Below are positions 1 to 9,098 of a stretch of DNA of 64,000 nt, in pieces (position 1 is the first letter of the stretch; every line of letters starts with the position of its first letter). The stretch comes from Streptomonospora alba. GTDB lineage: Bacteria > Actinomycetota > Actinomycetes > Streptosporangiales > Streptosporangiaceae. The DNA is taken from contig NZ_JROO01000031.1 of assembly GCF_000826685.1 (NCBI RefSeq), positions 1 through 64,000 on the forward strand. Reading direction: 5' to 3'. The position numbers were made by a program, and so were the translations under genes. Below the pieces are notes generated by a model. It saw nothing but the letters and a program-made list of their open reading frames with translations. It did no database searches and was not told the DNA's origin.

Positions 1-32
1 CCGGTGGGGTGGTGGCGGGAGACGGGAGGGAC

Positions 33-803
33 ATGAACACCGATACCGGCGGATCCGAGGAGAGCGGCGGTGCTGAGCCGAGCGGAGGCGCCTCCGGCGC
101 CGACCGGGCCGCTCGCGGCAGCCGGGTGCTGGACCTGGTCGAGGTGATGGACGTGCTGCGGCGCGAGTGCCCGTGGGACGCCGCCCAGACCCATTCCTCG
201 CTGGCCAAGTACCTCATCGAGGAGGCCTACGAGACTCTGGAGACCATCGAGCAGGGCGACCTGGCGACGCTGCGCGAGGAGCTGGGCGACGTGCTGCTGC
301 AGGTCGTTTTCCACTCCCGGGTGGCCGAGGAGCGCGGTGACGACGGCTTCACCGTCGACGACGTCGCCGCCGGCATCGTCGACAAGCTCACGCGTCGCCA
401 TCCTCATGTGTTCGGCGCCACCGAGGTCGAGGGAGCCGACGACGTGCGCGCGAACTGGGAGACCATCAAGGCCGCCGAGCGCGCCGAGAAGGGCCGCGGA
501 GCGTCGGTCCTGGAGGGCGTGCCCTTCGGCCAGCCCGCTGCGCTGCTCGCCTACGAGCTGCAGAAGCGGGCGGCGCGCAACGGCGTCCCCGAGGACCTGA
601 TCGGCGACGACGGAGAAGGCGGGGGTGCGCTGTTCGCCGGTGTGGCCGAGGAGCGCCGCAGCGGTGCCGACCCCGAGATGGACCTGCGCTCGGCCGCGCG
701 CCGCTTCGACGCGCGGGTGCGTGCGGCCGAGGGCCGTGCGCGGGACGACGGGCTCGACCCGCGTTCGCTGACTCCCGAGCAGTGGCGCGCCTACTGGGAG
801 TGA
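33..803 (+). CDS. mazG: MazG nucleoside triphosphate pyrophosphohydrolase
   Basis: MazG enzymes hydrolyse non-canonical or excess (d)NTPs to the monophosphate and pyrophosphate in the cytosol. The N-terminal half shows the family signature: ECPWDAAQTH, then LIEEAYET and an EELGDVLLQ block, an all-alpha ExxE...ExxD Mg2+-binding arrangement, followed by RRHPHVFG and the NWETIKAAE segment. ATG 33 is chosen because GGGAGG lies just upstream (24-30); an in-frame GTG at 9 is the alternative. The C-terminal ~75 residues are acidic and less conserved. The stop lies 7 nt from the stop of the convergent SEDS gene, so the two 3' ends leave no room for a terminator. Confidence 0.93.
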   Translation: MNTDTGGSEESGGAEPSGGASGADRAARGSRVLDLVEVMDVLRRECPWDAAQTHSSLAKYLIEEAYETLETIEQGDLATLREELGDVLLQVVFHSRVAEERGDDGFTVDDVAAGIVDKLTRRHPHVFGATEVEGADDVRANWETIKAAERAEKGRGASVLEGVPFGQPAALLAYELQKRAARNGVPEDLIGDDGEGGGALFAGVAEERRSGADPEMDLRSAARRFDARVRAAEGRARDDGLDPRSLTPEQWRAYWE

Positions 804-810
804 GTCGAGT

Positions 811-2250
811 TCACGGGGCTTGGAACAGCGCCCGGGTCGGCTGCGGACCGGCGTCGGGCATCCCGGCGGAGTCGCGCGCGGGCGCGGCCGAGCTCGGGCG
901 GCGCGCTGTGTCGCTGAGACGCAGCCACAGCCCCAGGATCATCCACGTCGACACCAGGGACGACCCGCCCGCCGACAGCAGCGGCGTGGTCATGCCCGTC
1001 ATCGGGATCAGCCGCGTCACGCCGCCCAGCACGACGAACGTCTGGAAGGCCAGCAGGAACGCGCTTCCGGACGCGGTGAGCTTGGCGAAGACGTCGCGCG
1101 AGACCAGGGCTGTGCGGTAGCCGCGCTCCGTCAGCAGCAACAGCGTCAGGAGCACGGCCGTAAGCCCGGCCAGCCCGAACTTCTCCCCGATGGAGATGAG
1201 GATCAGGTCGCTGTCGGAGGCGAAGAGCGTGGCCGTGCGCCCGTGTCCGAACCCGATGCCCGTCAGGCGGCCGTCGGCCAGCGCGAACAGGCCCTGCACG
1301 AGCTGGTGACTGCCGCCGACGGACTGGTAGACGTCCTGGTCGAAGGGGTCGAACCAGATGGTCACCCGTTGGCGCACGTGCCAGAAGACCGCCCAGGCCG
1401 CCACGGCGCCGGCGAGGAACATGGCCAGGCCGATGCCCACCCAGGATTTGCGGCGGGTGGCGGTGTAGAGCATCGCCAAGAAGACGGAGAACAGCACGAG
1501 CGAGGTGCCCAGGTCGCGGGTGCCCACCAGGAGCAGGAGGGCCACCGCCCAGGCCGCGGTCATCGGTCCCAGGTCGCGCATGTGCGGGAGGCTGAAGATC
1601 TTGACCGGGCCCACTCGCAGTTGGCGGGCGGCCAGCGACAGGACGTCGCGCTTGTGGCCGAGGTAGCCGGCCAGGAAGACGATCAGCAGGATCCGGGCGA
1701 ACTCGGAGGGCTGCACGGTGTAGCCGCCGAAGCCGATCCAGCGTCGCGCGCCGAAGACCTCGATGCCGACGACGGGCAGCATCGGCAGCATGATCAGCGC
1801 AAGACCGGCGGTGAGGGTGATGTAGCGGTAGCGCTGCAGAAGTGCGGGCCTGCGTATCGCGGCGAATACGGCGACGCAGGCGGCCATGCCCAGTGCGGTC
1901 CACAGCAGCTGGCGGTCGGATTCGGCCGGGCCGTCTCCTGCGGCGGTGTGCAGCCCCCAGATCACGGCCAGACCGATGCCGTTGAGCGCGGTGGCCAGCG
2001 GCAGGATCAGCGGGTCGGCCCAGGGGGTGAGGAAGCGCACGGCGATGTGGGCGGCGGCCGCAAGCCCGCCGAACGTGCACGTGTAAAGGGCGAACCGGTC
2101 GGGGACCCGGTCGTCGATCTGCAGCCCGGCCAGGCACAGGCACAGTGCGGTGAGTGCGACGGCGGCGACGGTCAGCACCAGTTCGGCGTTGCGCCGCCGC
2201 GCCGGGACGTTCGGCGGTGGAGCGCCCGCGCCGGGTGCTGGAGTGGCCAT
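811..2250 (-). CDS. SEDS family (FtsW/RodA/SpoVE) peptidoglycan glycosyltransferase
   Basis: 479-aa polytopic membrane protein with about 10-12 hydrophobic segments, the usual SEDS size. SEDS proteins polymerise lipid II into glycan strands together with a class B PBP. The segment TRDLGTSLVLF carries the conserved Asp-containing loop of the family, and the extracytoplasmic FDPFDQDVYQS loop and the C-terminal TTPLLSAGGSS motif are also typical. A Pro/Ala-rich cytoplasmic N-terminus precedes TM1. No PBP, FHA, PP2C or Ser/Thr kinase gene is adjacent, unlike the common actinobacterial rodA-pbpA cluster, so its PBP partner must be elsewhere. Whether it serves division, elongation or sporulation cannot be told from sequence. 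Confidence 0.9.
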   Translation of the reverse strand: MATPAPGAGAPPPNVPARRRNAELVLTVAAVALTALCLCLAGLQIDDRVPDRFALYTCTFGGLAAAAHIAVRFLTPWADPLILPLATALNGIGLAVIWGLHTAAGDGPAESDRQLLWTALGMAACVAVFAAIRRPALLQRYRYITLTAGLALIMLPMLPVVGIEVFGARRWIGFGGYTVQPSEFARILLIVFLAGYLGHKRDVLSLAARQLRVGPVKIFSLPHMRDLGPMTAAWAVALLLLVGTRDLGTSLVLFSVFLAMLYTATRRKSWVGIGLAMFLAGAVAAWAVFWHVRQRVTIWFDPFDQDVYQSVGGSHQLVQGLFALADGRLTGIGFGHGRTATLFASDSDLILISIGEKFGLAGLTAVLLTLLLLTERGYRTALVSRDVFAKLTASGSAFLLAFQTFVVLGGVTRLIPMTGMTTPLLSAGGSSLVSTWMILGLWLRLSDTARRPSSAAPARDSAGMPDAGPQPTRALFQAP

Positions 2251-2472
2251 TCCGTCTCGCCTCGAAGTCGCCGGTCGGTTCCGCTTTCCGCGTGGTGCGG
2301 CACGCGGCCGCCGAGGGGCGGGGTATGGGGGCGTGAGGGGAGGGGCACCGGTCGCGGTGGGTGGTTCTGGGCACTATAGGCGCGCGTGAGCGGCTTTCCC
2401 TACAGGCGCGACGGAAAACGCGGTTTCGGGCGTGTCTGCGGCGAACGCGCGCGAATCGCCGGCCGTGTCGGC

Positions 2473-3399
2473 TCAGTCGGCGGCGTCGGCGGCGGCGAAG
2501 TGCTCGGTGGTCGTAGCGGCGGTCCGGTGCTCGCGCCGTTCGATGCTGTGGGCGCGCAGCGACCAGCCGACGGCGCCCGCCCACACGAGGGCGACCGCGC
2601 AGTAGACGGCCAGGGAGGCGCCGGGGGAGGCTTCGACGGCTTCGCTGCCCATCAGCACGCGGGTGTTGGTGAAGACGATCAGCCCGCCCACCAGCGAGCC
2701 GAGCATGCGCGCGGGCACGTGGCTGGCGAGCCAGGCGGCGATCGGCGCGGCGAGCAGCCCGCCCAGCAGAAGCACCGCCACCCAGGTGATGTTGATGCCG
2801 GTGAAGCCCAGCCCGACGGCGAACCCGATGCTGCCCGCGACCACGACGGCCGATTCGCCCACGCTGATCGACCCGATGACCTTGCGCGGTTCCAGCCGCC
2901 CGCTGGCGAGTAGCGCCGAGGTCCCCACCGGGCCCCACCCGCCGCCTCCCGTGGAGTTCATGAAGCCGGCGAACAACCCGACGGGGGCGAGGAACACGGT
3001 GCGCAGCGGACGGCTGAGATCGGGCCGGGGCAGCTTGCGGAAGGTGAAGCGCGCGAGCAGGTAGGTGCCCAGAACGAGCAGGATCGTCGACATCAGCGGA
3101 CCGGCCGCATCGGTGGAGAGGCGGCTGAGGAAGACAGCGCCGGCGAACGATCCCGCGGCGCCGGGCACGGCGATGCGCCAGACCACCGCCCAGTCGACGT
3201 TGCCGAACCGCCAGTGGGCGAACCCCGAGGCGAATTGCGAGCCCACCTGGGAGAGGTTGACGGTGGCCGAGGCCAGCGCCGGGCTGGTGCCGATGACCAG
3301 CAGGGCGCTGGTGGTGCTGATCCCGTAGCCCATTCCCAGGCTGCCGTTGATCAGCTGCCCGAGAAGGCCGACGAAACCCAGGAGTACGAGGGTCTGCAT
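2473..3399 (-). CDS. TSUP (TauE/SafE) family membrane exporter
   Basis: 308-aa membrane protein of the TauE/SafE sulfite/sulfoacetate exporter-like family. It begins with the duplicated-half signature GFVGLLGQLINGSLGMGYG, and the second half repeats it as LFAGFMNSTGGGGWGPVGTS; about eight TM segments alternate between. The family moves small anions such as sulfite or organosulfonates; the substrate here is unknown because no sulfur-assimilation genes are adjacent. The C-terminus is a short charged and Ala-rich tail. Its promoter region contains an AT-rich island with repeats (3462-3485), so expression is probably regulated. Confidence 0.88.
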   Translation of the reverse strand: MQTLVLLGFVGLLGQLINGSLGMGYGISTTSALLVIGTSPALASATVNLSQVGSQFASGFAHWRFGNVDWAVVWRIAVPGAAGSFAGAVFLSRLSTDAAGPLMSTILLVLGTYLLARFTFRKLPRPDLSRPLRTVFLAPVGLFAGFMNSTGGGGWGPVGTSALLASGRLEPRKVIGSISVGESAVVVAGSIGFAVGLGFTGINITWVAVLLLGGLLAAPIAAWLASHVPARMLGSLVGGLIVFTNTRVLMGSEAVEASPGASLAVYCAVALVWAGAVGWSLRAHSIERREHRTAATTTEHFAAADAAD

Positions 3400-3461
3400 A
3401 GCGGGCGGCCTTCCGAGTTCCGGGTGTGCCCCCGGCCGGCAGCCGGGTGCGTCAGAGCAAC

Positions 3462-3485
3462 ACCTCTATTTATACCTCTTTGGTA
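3462..3485 (-). promoter_or_regulatory. Promoter/operator candidate of the TSUP gene
   Basis: In otherwise GC-rich DNA, the minus strand reads TATAAAT at 3474-3468, a good -10 element about 70 nt upstream of the TSUP start. The putative spacer carries an inverted repeat TACC-5-GGTA (3473-3485), and ACCTCT occurs twice 12 bp apart on the plus strand (3462, 3474). No clear -35 is visible. The spacing suits a repressor or a Rrf2/CymR-like sulfur regulator, but the regulator is a guess. Confidence 0.4.
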
Positions 3486-3499
3486 GGGATAGACGCCAT

Positions 3500-5277
<1,778 letters not shown>

Positions 5278-5288
5278 TCTGCCCGCTC

Positions 5289-6293
5289 ATGCCCGAGGTG
5301 CCAGAGGAGTCGAAGCGGTCGCGGAGCGCGAAGGCGCGGCCGCCGGCCTCTGGCGCCTCAGGCGGCGGCAGCGGCGGCCGGCGGGGCCGCGCCGGAGCGA
5401 AGGCGGAGAAGTCCGGCACGGGCGGCAGACGGAAGGCGGCCACGACGGGCGCGTCCGCCAAGGGCGGCTCCGCCGGCTCCGCGAAGACGGGCGGTGCCGC
5501 CAGGACCGCCAAGGGCGCGAACTCCACCGGTTCCGCGAAGACCACCGGTTCCGCGAAGACCGGCGGTGCCGCCAAGGGCGGCGGCACTGCGCAGGCCGGT
5601 AGGACCGGCGGCGCGGCCACGACCGGAAAGTCCGCCAAGGCCGGTGACGCGGCGGCGCCGAAGAAGGCCGCCCCCGGGAAGAAGAGTGCGTCGGGCTCGA
5701 AGGTGGTGCCGATCGACGCGGCGCCCTCGTCCAAGGGCCGCGGCGGCGCGGCCAAGGAGAAGGCGGAGGGCGGCCGCGCCAAGGGCGGCGGTTCCGCCGG
5801 GGGATCAGGCCGCGGCGGCGGAAGCGGCTCCGGTCCGCGCAGCGGTGGCACGTCCGGTTCCGGCGGCGGTTCGGGCTCCGGCGGCGGGCGCCCCCGCCCG
5901 GCTCTGACCAGCCGCGCCGCGATCCTCGCCCTGGTGATCTGCATGATCGCGCTCAGCCTGGCCTACCCGCTGCGGGAGTACCTGGCCCAGCGGGCGCGCA
6001 TCGCCGAGTTGCGCGAGGAGAAGGCCCAGACCGAGCAGGCCGTCGACGAGCTGCGGGAACGCCGCGAGCACCTGAAGGACCCCGCCTACATCGAGCGCGA
6101 GGCCCGCACCCGGTTGCACTACCAGTATCCGGACGAGCGCGCCTACGTCGTCGTCTCCGACGAGGACCAGCAGGATGCCGCCGCCGACGCCGGTTCCGGC
6201 GAGCCGTGGTTCACCCGCCTGTGGCAGTCGGTCCTGGAGGCCGACAGCCCGAAGCAGGAGCCGGAGATCCCCGAGGCCGAACCGACCGGCTGA
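5289..6293 (+). CDS. ftsB: FtsB/DivIC-type septum formation initiator with long disordered N-terminus
   Basis: 334 aa. The C-terminal third is a standard FtsB/DivIC module: one TM helix (ILALVICMIALSLAYPL, ~215-231), a coiled coil (REYLAQRARIAELREEKAQT onward) and the DPAYIEREARTRLHYQYP motif of the FtsB/FtsL/FtsQ divisome subcomplex. The preceding ~210 residues are low-complexity Gly/Ala/Ser/Lys with many AKxGGSAK-like repeats and would face the cytoplasm; they are far longer than in typical FtsB (about 100 aa). ATG 5289 is the only sensible start after eno. The tract is very basic, suggesting interaction with nucleic acid or acidic partners, which is inference. Linkage to eno, DUF501 and ppx is the conserved actinobacterial arrangement. 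Confidence 0.9.
   Translation: MPEVPEESKRSRSAKARPPASGASGGGSGGRRGRAGAKAEKSGTGGRRKAATTGASAKGGSAGSAKTGGAARTAKGANSTGSAKTTGSAKTGGAAKGGGTAQAGRTGGAATTGKSAKAGDAAAPKKAAPGKKSASGSKVVPIDAAPSSKGRGGAAKEKAEGGRAKGGGSAGGSGRGGGSGSGPRSGGTSGSGGGSGSGGGRPRPALTSRAAILALVICMIALSLAYPLREYLAQRARIAELREEKAQTEQAVDELRERREHLKDPAYIEREARTRLHYQYPDERAYVVVSDEDQQDAAADAGSGEPWFTRLWQSVLEADSPKQEPEIPEAEPTG
5524..5559 (+). repeat. Tandem 18-bp repeat inside ftsB
   Basis: Two perfect head-to-tail copies of an 18-bp unit (5524-5541 and 5542-5559) encode a repeated TGSAKT peptide in the disordered N-terminus. Being a multiple of three, copy-number change would keep frame and alter tail length. Confidence 0.8.
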
Positions 6294-6342
6294 CGGTGCG
6301 ATCGGGTTTCGCCGAGGCGCCGTCCCGCCGTGTGGACGCGGC

Positions 6343-6960
6343 TCAGTCGCCGATCTCGGCCTGCGGCGGCCCCTGGATGGTGTGGAAGCCCGGCGTGCCC
6401 GCAGCCAGCACCGTGCCGTCCCACAGCCGGCCGGCGGCCTCGCCGCGCGGCACCTGCGAGATCACCGGGCCGAACACGGCGGCGACGCGCGTGCCGTCGG
6501 GCGCCGCCGCGGCCAGGATCGGGCTGCCGACCTCGCCGCCGACGAGCCCGAGGCCCGTGGAATGGGAGGCGCGCAGCGCGCCGTCGTAGGAGTCGGCGAA
6601 GCCCGCCTGCGCGAGTTCGGCGGGCAGGCCGGCGTGGGCCAGCGCCTCCTCGAACCCCGTGATCCGCTCGCCCCCGCTGTGCTCGCGCGCAGCCCACAGC
6701 GCGTCGTAGAAGCGGCCCAGCGCGTCGTGCCCGTGTTCGACCTGCACCGCGGCGCAGATCCGGGCGGGGATCCACAGATAGCCTTCCGAGTCGCCTTCGG
6801 GATCGTCGTCGCGGCCCTCGTTGAGCACCGCCAGGCTCATCACCCGCCAGCGCAGGCTGATCGGACGCACGTGTGCGGCCTCCGCCAGCCACCGTGCGGT
6901 CAGGCGCGAGTAGGGGCAGGACGGGTCGAACCACAGATCCGCGGTCCAGGTGTCGGACAT
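6343..6960 (-). CDS. DsbA-family protein, Rv2466c-like mycothiol-dependent nitroreductase homologue
   Basis: 205-aa thioredoxin-fold protein with a DsbA helical insertion. It matches the actinobacterial Rv2466c family, which uses mycothiol as co-reductant: ADLWFDPSCPYSR (strand 1 and active site), LRWRVMSLAVLNE, GSPILAAAAPDG with the cis-Pro region, and FGPVISQVPRGEAAGRLWDG near the C-terminus. The active site reads CPYS, whereas the Mycobacterium enzyme has CPWC; the resolving cysteine is Ser here, which implies monothiol chemistry. It lies between ftsB and DUF501 on the opposite strand, an insertion into an otherwise co-directional cluster. Confidence 0.85.
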   Translation of the reverse strand: MSDTWTADLWFDPSCPYSRLTARWLAEAAHVRPISLRWRVMSLAVLNEGRDDDPEGDSEGYLWIPARICAAVQVEHGHDALGRFYDALWAAREHSGGERITGFEEALAHAGLPAELAQAGFADSYDGALRASHSTGLGLVGGEVGSPILAAAAPDGTRVAAVFGPVISQVPRGEAAGRLWDGTVLAAGTPGFHTIQGPPQAEIGD

Positions 6961-7066
6961 GGCTCCACCCTAGGGTGTGCCGCCTCTGCGCGCAGTGAAC
7001 GACGGACGCGGCGCGGCCCAGGTCGGGTGCGCGGCGGGTGCCGCCGGCGGCTACGCTGAGAGCGCG

Positions 7067-7669
7067 ATGACTTCCGCCGACCACACATCAGCCCCAGACC
7101 GCGTCGCCGACTCCGACGCCGCGGCGGTGCAGCGCCAATTGGGGCGCCCGCCGCGCGGCCTGCGGGCGGTGGCCCACCGCTGCCCGTGCGGGCTGCCCGA
7201 TGTGGTGCGCACGGCGCCGCGTCTGGAGGACGGCACGCCGTTCCCGACGCTTTACTACCTCACCTGCCCGCGCGCCGCCTCGGCCATCGGCACCCTGGAG
7301 GCCGGCGGACTGATGCGCCGGATGCAGGAGCGCCTGGCCGAGGACCCCGAGTTGGGCGCGGCCTACGAACGGGCGCACCGCGACTACCTGGAGGAGCGCG
7401 CCGAGCAGACCCGGCGCGACGCCTCCGCGCCGCTGCCCGAGGGCATGCAGAGCGCAGGCGGCATGCCCGAGCGGGTCAAGTGCCTGCACGCGCTGGTCGC
7501 CCACGAGCTGGCGCGGCCGGGCGCCAATCCCCTCGGCGGTGAGGCGCTGGATTCGCTGCCCGAGTGGTGGGCAGAGGGGCCCTGCGTGTGCGCCGGCCGG
7601 GACGGCGGCGGCAGCGCGGCGGGCGACCCGCACTCAGCAGACGACGACACCGAGGGGACGACCAGGTGA
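7067..7669 (+). CDS. DUF501 domain-containing protein
   Basis: 200 aa. DUF501 is a conserved actinobacterial family of unknown function that lies between ftsB and ppx. Visible motifs are HRCPCGLPDVVRTAPRL, PFPTLYYLTCPRA and MPERVKCLHALVAHELA; the spaced Cys/His residues (CPCG, TCP, KCLH, AHE) look like a metal site, which is inference. ATG 7067 is chosen over earlier in-frame codons because homology begins a short Ala/Asp-rich tail later. Its stop overlaps the ppx start (GTGA, 7666-7669), so the two are translationally coupled. Confidence 0.88.
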   Translation: MTSADHTSAPDRVADSDAAAVQRQLGRPPRGLRAVAHRCPCGLPDVVRTAPRLEDGTPFPTLYYLTCPRAASAIGTLEAGGLMRRMQERLAEDPELGAAYERAHRDYLEERAEQTRRDASAPLPEGMQSAGGMPERVKCLHALVAHELARPGANPLGGEALDSLPEWWAEGPCVCAGRDGGGSAAGDPHSADDDTEGTTR

Positions 7670-8691
7670 CCACCGTGGCCGCCGTGGACTGCGGCACCAA
7701 CTCCATCCGCTTGCTCATCTCGGCGCTGATCGGGATGGAGGACGAGGAAGTCGAACTCGTCGACCTCGAACGGCGCATGGAGGTGGTCCGCCTGGGCCAG
7801 GGAGTGGACCGCACCGGCGCGTTCGCCCCCGAGGCGCTGGAGCGCACGTTCGCCGCCCTGAGCGAGTACGCCGACCTGATGCGCGAGAACGGCGTGGAGT
7901 TCGGCCCGGAGTCGGTGCGCATGGTGGCCACCAGCGCCACCCGCGACGTGCGCAACCGCGGCGAGTTCGTCGAGGGCGTGCGCGGGATCATCGGCGTGGA
8001 GCCCGAGGTGATCACCGGCGACGAGGAGGCGGAGCTGTCCTTCATCGGCGCGACGGCCGAGTTGGAGGACGAGGACACCGGCTTCGACCCTCCGTTCCTG
8101 ATCGTCGACATCGGAGGCGGGTCCACCGAGTTCGTGCTGGGCCGGCCCGATCCACGCGGCGCCCCCGACGACGCCGGGCCGGTGCGCGCGGCCCGCTCGG
8201 TCGACATCGGCTGCGTGCGCCTCGCCGAGCGCCACCTCACCGACGACCCGCCCACGGCCGAGCAGGTGGCCGCGGCCACGGCCGACATCGACGCCGCGCT
8301 GGAGGAGGCCGCGGGGTCGGTGCCGCTGGAGGAGACGGCCTCGCTGGTGTGCGTGGCAGGCACCGCGACCACTGTCGCGGGCATCGCCATGGATCTGCCC
8401 GAGTACGACCCCGAGCGGATCCACCACGCCTGGGTTCCGGCTGCGCGGGTGCACGAGATCTCCCAGGAGCTCCTGGGGATGGACCACGACCGGCGGGCGG
8501 CGATCGGCGTCATGCACCCCGGCCGCGTGGACGTGATCGGCGCGGGCGCGCTCATCCTCTCCCGCGTGGTGGCCCGCACCGGAGCGAGCGGGTTCGTGGC
8601 CAGCGAGCACGACATCCTCGACGGGATCGCCTGGGGCCTGTGCCTCGGCGCGCCGGAGGGGAGCGCACACGGCGCCGCGGACACGCCGTAG
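7666..8691 (+). CDS. ppx: Exopolyphosphatase / guanosine pentaphosphatase (Ppx/GppA)
   Basis: 341 aa, the short two-domain actinobacterial Ppx type. It belongs to the actin-like ASKHA phosphatases and cleaves terminal phosphate from polyphosphate or pppGpp. Motifs in order: AAVDCGTNSIRLL (phosphate 1), RMVATSATRDVRNR, ITGDEEAELSFIGA (catalytic Glu region), LIVDIGGGSTEFVLG (phosphate 2), CVAGTATTVAGIA and DVIGAGALILSRV (adenosine-type motif). GTG 7666 overlaps the DUF501 stop, and GAGGGG lies upstream. Actinobacterial homologues may hydrolyse only short-chain polyP; the substrate preference here is not visible from sequence. Confidence 0.92.
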   Translation: MTTVAAVDCGTNSIRLLISALIGMEDEEVELVDLERRMEVVRLGQGVDRTGAFAPEALERTFAALSEYADLMRENGVEFGPESVRMVATSATRDVRNRGEFVEGVRGIIGVEPEVITGDEEAELSFIGATAELEDEDTGFDPPFLIVDIGGGSTEFVLGRPDPRGAPDDAGPVRAARSVDIGCVRLAERHLTDDPPTAEQVAAATADIDAALEEAAGSVPLEETASLVCVAGTATTVAGIAMDLPEYDPERIHHAWVPAARVHEISQELLGMDHDRRAAIGVMHPGRVDVIGAGALILSRVVARTGASGFVASEHDILDGIAWGLCLGAPEGSAHGAADTP

Positions 8692-8824
8692 TCCGCCCGG
8701 GGCCGTCGGCGGCGGTGACGCGCCGCTTTGGGCCGCCGATCGCCGCGCTGCGCTGGGGTGGAGCGGCGCCGTTCGTGTGACCTCGACCGGAGTCCCCGGT
8801 GAGACGCGTCACCTGCGATCTGGC

Positions 8825-8842
8825 GCGTGAATCCATTCACAA
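8825..8842. promoter_or_regulatory. Rex-like operator, distal
   Basis: GCGTGAATCCATTCACAA matches the actinobacterial Rex pattern TTGTGAA-N4-TTCACAA at 12 of 14 defined positions, with a perfect right half. Rex is an NADH/NAD+ sensing repressor of respiratory genes. Confidence 0.6.
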
Positions 8843-8928
8843 GGTCTCTGACCTGCATGAATGCGTCGCAGGGTCGGTATTTCATGGTCTAAACCTGTAC
8901 GGCTCCTCGCTTTAATGTTACGAGGGGC

Positions 8929-8946
8929 TTGTGAAAGAATGCACAA
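8929..8946. promoter_or_regulatory. Rex-like operator, proximal
   Basis: TTGTGAAAGAATGCACAA fits TTGTGAA-N4-TTCACAA with one mismatch. Flanking C and G extend the outer palindrome to 6+6 bp. It lies 152 nt before the ndh start, directly downstream of a -10-like TTTAAT, where a bound repressor would block initiation. Confidence 0.65.
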
Positions 8947-9098
8947 GCAAGGCGAGATAGAGGGACCCTCGGCTCCCTTGGCAAAGAAGAGCATTCTTTC
9001 CGTTGAAAGCCGATCGGGAACATGCCAGTCAACGAAGACTTACCGAACTTCGCGCCTCGGACTGGGGGCGCGGAACGGGACTCAGGGGCGGATGCGCG

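Larger units (their letters stand above)
8692..9098 (+). promoter_or_regulatory. ndh upstream regulatory region
   Basis: A 407-bp gap with no credible gene but clearly lower GC from 8820 to 9000. It contains two Rex-like operators (8825-8842 and 8929-8946), an AT-rich -10-like TTTAAT at 8911-8916 just upstream of the second, and an AAAGAA-5-TTCTTT hairpin at 8983-8999 in the untranslated leader. Confidence 0.6.

Noticed and set aside
5460-5700. Short tandem repeats in ftsB as a possible CRISPR-like array
   Set aside because: Units are 18 bp, contiguous, in frame and coding; there are no spacers or cas genes.
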